Assembly: GCA_002308575.1 (NCBI GenBank)
Contig: DBVY01000036.1
Coordinates: 207 to 24,044, forward strand
From: Christensenella sp. UBA1252
GTDB lineage: Bacteria > Bacillota > Clostridia > Christensenellales > CAG-1252
Length of the DNA stretch: 23,838 bases
Direction: 5' to 3'
In this document: positions 22,484-23,838 of the stretch, piece by piece
Layout: each line of letters starts with the position of its first letter
Position numbering within the stretch: the first letter of the stretch is position 1
Position numbers and translations under genes: made by a program
Notes under the pieces: model-generated
Seen by the model: only the letters and a program-made list of their open reading frames with translations
Databases searched by the model: none
What the model was told of the DNA's origin: nothing

Positions 22484-23838
22484 ATGAAATACGTAGTATT
22501 TTTAGGCGATGGAATGGCGGATACCCCCGTCGAAGCACTCGGAGGCAAAACGCCTTTGATGGTTGCGCATAAACCGAATATTGACGCGCTCGCGGCGAAA
22601 AGCGAACTCGGGATCGTAAAAACAATCCCGGACGGCATGGCGCCCGGCAGCGATACCGCAAACCTTTCCGTGATGGGTTATGACCCCGGAACTTGTTATT
22701 CGGGGCGCTCTCCGTTGGAAGCTTTGAGTTTGGGAATCGATATGGCGGAGGACGATATCGCGGTCCGTTGCAATCTCGTGACCCTTTCGGACGAAGAGAA
22801 TTACGAAGATAAGACGATGATCGATTACAGCGCGGGCGAGATCTCGACCGAAGAATCGCGCGAATTGATCGCTTTAATTCAATCCGAACTCGGATCGGAG
22901 CGTCTTGCCTTTTACGGCGGTTTGAGCTATCGCCATTGTTTGATCGTGCATCACGCTTCGGTCGGCGAGGAACTGACGCCCCCGCACGACATCACGGGCA
23001 AACCCGTTGCGGGGCATCTCCCCGGCGGCACGCTCGGCGATTTGTTCCTCGAACTTCAAAAGAAGTCTTACGAACTTTTGAAAGATCACCCGATCAACCT
23101 CGCGCGCGTCGAGCAAGGCAAAAACCCCGCGAATTCCATTTGGCTTTGGGGAGAAGGCACCAAGCCCGCCCTGCCCGATTTTTATGAGAAAAACGGCGTT
23201 TCGGGCGCGGTCATCAGCGCGGTCGATCTGATCAAAGGAATCGGAAAAGGCGCGAATATGCGCGTGATCGAAGTCGAAGGCGCAACCGGAAACGTAAACA
23301 CCGATTTCGCCGCGAAAGGACGCGCCGCAATCGACGCTTTCAAAGACGGCGTCGATTACGTCTATATTCACGTTGAAGCGCCCGACGAATCGGGTCACCA
23401 AGGAAGCTTGGAAGATAAGATCAAATCCATCGAAAAGATCGACGAGGACATCGTGGGGCCCGTCCTCTCCTATTTAAAAGAGAGCGGCGAAGCTTTCCAC
23501 GCGCTCATTTGCCCCGATCATCCGACGCCGCTTGCGACGCGCACCCATTCCGCCGATCCGATCCCCTATTTGCTTTACAGAAGCGACGGAGAAACGGACA
23601 GCGGCGAAACCGCTTACGACGAAGAAACCGCAAAAAGCTCCGGGATCTTCCTCGCGGAAGGGTTTACCCTGCTCGACCGTATGCTCGCTCCCGCGAACGA
23701 GATCAAGCAAGAAGGCATCTCTCCCGACCTCGTAACGGACGGTGACGAGATCATCAGCGAAAAGGTCGCCGAGGAACCCGATGAAGCCGTAAGCGAAGAG
23801 ATCGCGATCGACGCGGAAAAAGAATCCGACGAAGCGGC
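22484..23838 (+). CDS. apgM: Cofactor-independent phosphoglycerate mutase, 3'-truncated by window
   Basis: This cytoplasmic enzyme interconverts 3- and 2-phosphoglycerate in glycolysis without 2,3-bisphosphoglycerate. It is of the archaeal-type/ApgM branch of the alkaline phosphatase superfamily. Visible are the metal-site start FLGDGMADTP (D9), the nucleophile region APGSDTANLSVMGYDP (S56 or S62; family alignment would decide), HVEAPDESGHQGSLEDKI with later metal ligands, and CPDHPTPLATRTHS. The catalytic domain should end near residue 400 (EGFTLLDRML). The frame then runs on at least 45 more residues, without a stop, as an Asp/Glu/Ala/Ser-rich extension (KVAEEPDEAVSEEIAIDAEK). The window ends at codon 451. 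GAGGTG precedes the ATG. Confidence 0.95.
   Translation, partial: MKYVVFLGDGMADTPVEALGGKTPLMVAHKPNIDALAAKSELGIVKTIPDGMAPGSDTANLSVMGYDPGTCYSGRSPLEALSLGIDMAEDDIAVRCNLVTLSDEENYEDKTMIDYSAGEISTEESRELIALIQSELGSERLAFYGGLSYRHCLIVHHASVGEELTPPHDITGKPVAGHLPGGTLGDLFLELQKKSYELLKDHPINLARVEQGKNPANSIWLWGEGTKPALPDFYEKNGVSGAVISAVDLIKGIGKGANMRVIEVEGATGNVNTDFAAKGRAAIDAFKDGVDYVYIHVEAPDESGHQGSLEDKIKSIEKIDEDIVGPVLSYLKESGEAFHALICPDHPTPLATRTHSADPIPYLLYRSDGETDSGETAYDEETAKSSGIFLAEGFTLLDRMLAPANEIKQEGISPDLVTDGDEIISEKVAEEPDEAVSEEIAIDAEKESDEA

Overview
This window looks like a chromosomal segment from a low-to-mid GC Gram-positive bacterium, most likely an uncultured clostridial lineage (Bacillota). The grounds are spoVG, strong AAGGAG-type ribosome sites, compact sigma-A promoters with 17-18 nt spacers, intrinsic U-tract terminators, lipobox lipoproteins and a yybP-ykoY-type riboswitch. 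The taxonomic placement is inference. I see no tRNA, rRNA, insertion sequence, phage gene or CRISPR array. It reads as ordinary chromosome carrying several accessory surface-protein genes.

Region 1 (1-5287, all minus strand). spoVG has its own promoter and terminator. murC follows, ending at a terminator. A sigma-A promoter then starts a four-gene operon: a 241-residue and a roughly 119-residue membrane-anchored protein, then uvrB and uvrA. The two leading proteins share a winged-helix-like segment and a C-terminal membrane helix, and look like diverged paralogues placed ahead of the excision-repair genes.

Region 2 (5308-14647, minus strand). A giant 2712-residue lipoprotein (about seven fibronectin-III-like modules, then three beta-helix/GLUG-like sectors) is followed 4 nt later by a PAP2-family membrane phosphatase with a long acidic tail.

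Region 3 (14720-18142, plus strand). A cupin gene with its own terminator is followed by an overlapping pair, a LURP-one-related protein and a NimA/PNPOx-like flavoprotein. After that comes a lipid-anchored SGNH esterase with an uncharacterised C-terminal half.

Region 4 (18213-20645, minus strand). A manganese-type (yybP-ykoY) riboswitch with a clear terminator expression platform controls a CaCA-family antiporter and two tandem chromate-transporter-family genes. The layout suggests a metal-efflux operon switched on by Mn2+.

Region 5 (20650-23838). A lipoprotein of six bacterial Ig-like domains has a promoter so close to its start codon that its mRNA should be nearly leaderless. Divergent from it, an exact-consensus promoter drives a cofactor-independent phosphoglycerate mutase (apgM) that runs off the window with an unusual acidic extension.

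The strongest candidates for new biology are the riboswitch operon with its three competing helices and its ChrA cargo, the paralogous winged-helix/membrane proteins leading uvrBA, and the giant lipoprotein/PAP2 pair. No stretch over 300 bases lacks a gene. Long open frames opposite uvrB, the giant gene and the Ig-like lipoprotein were judged to be antisense shadows.
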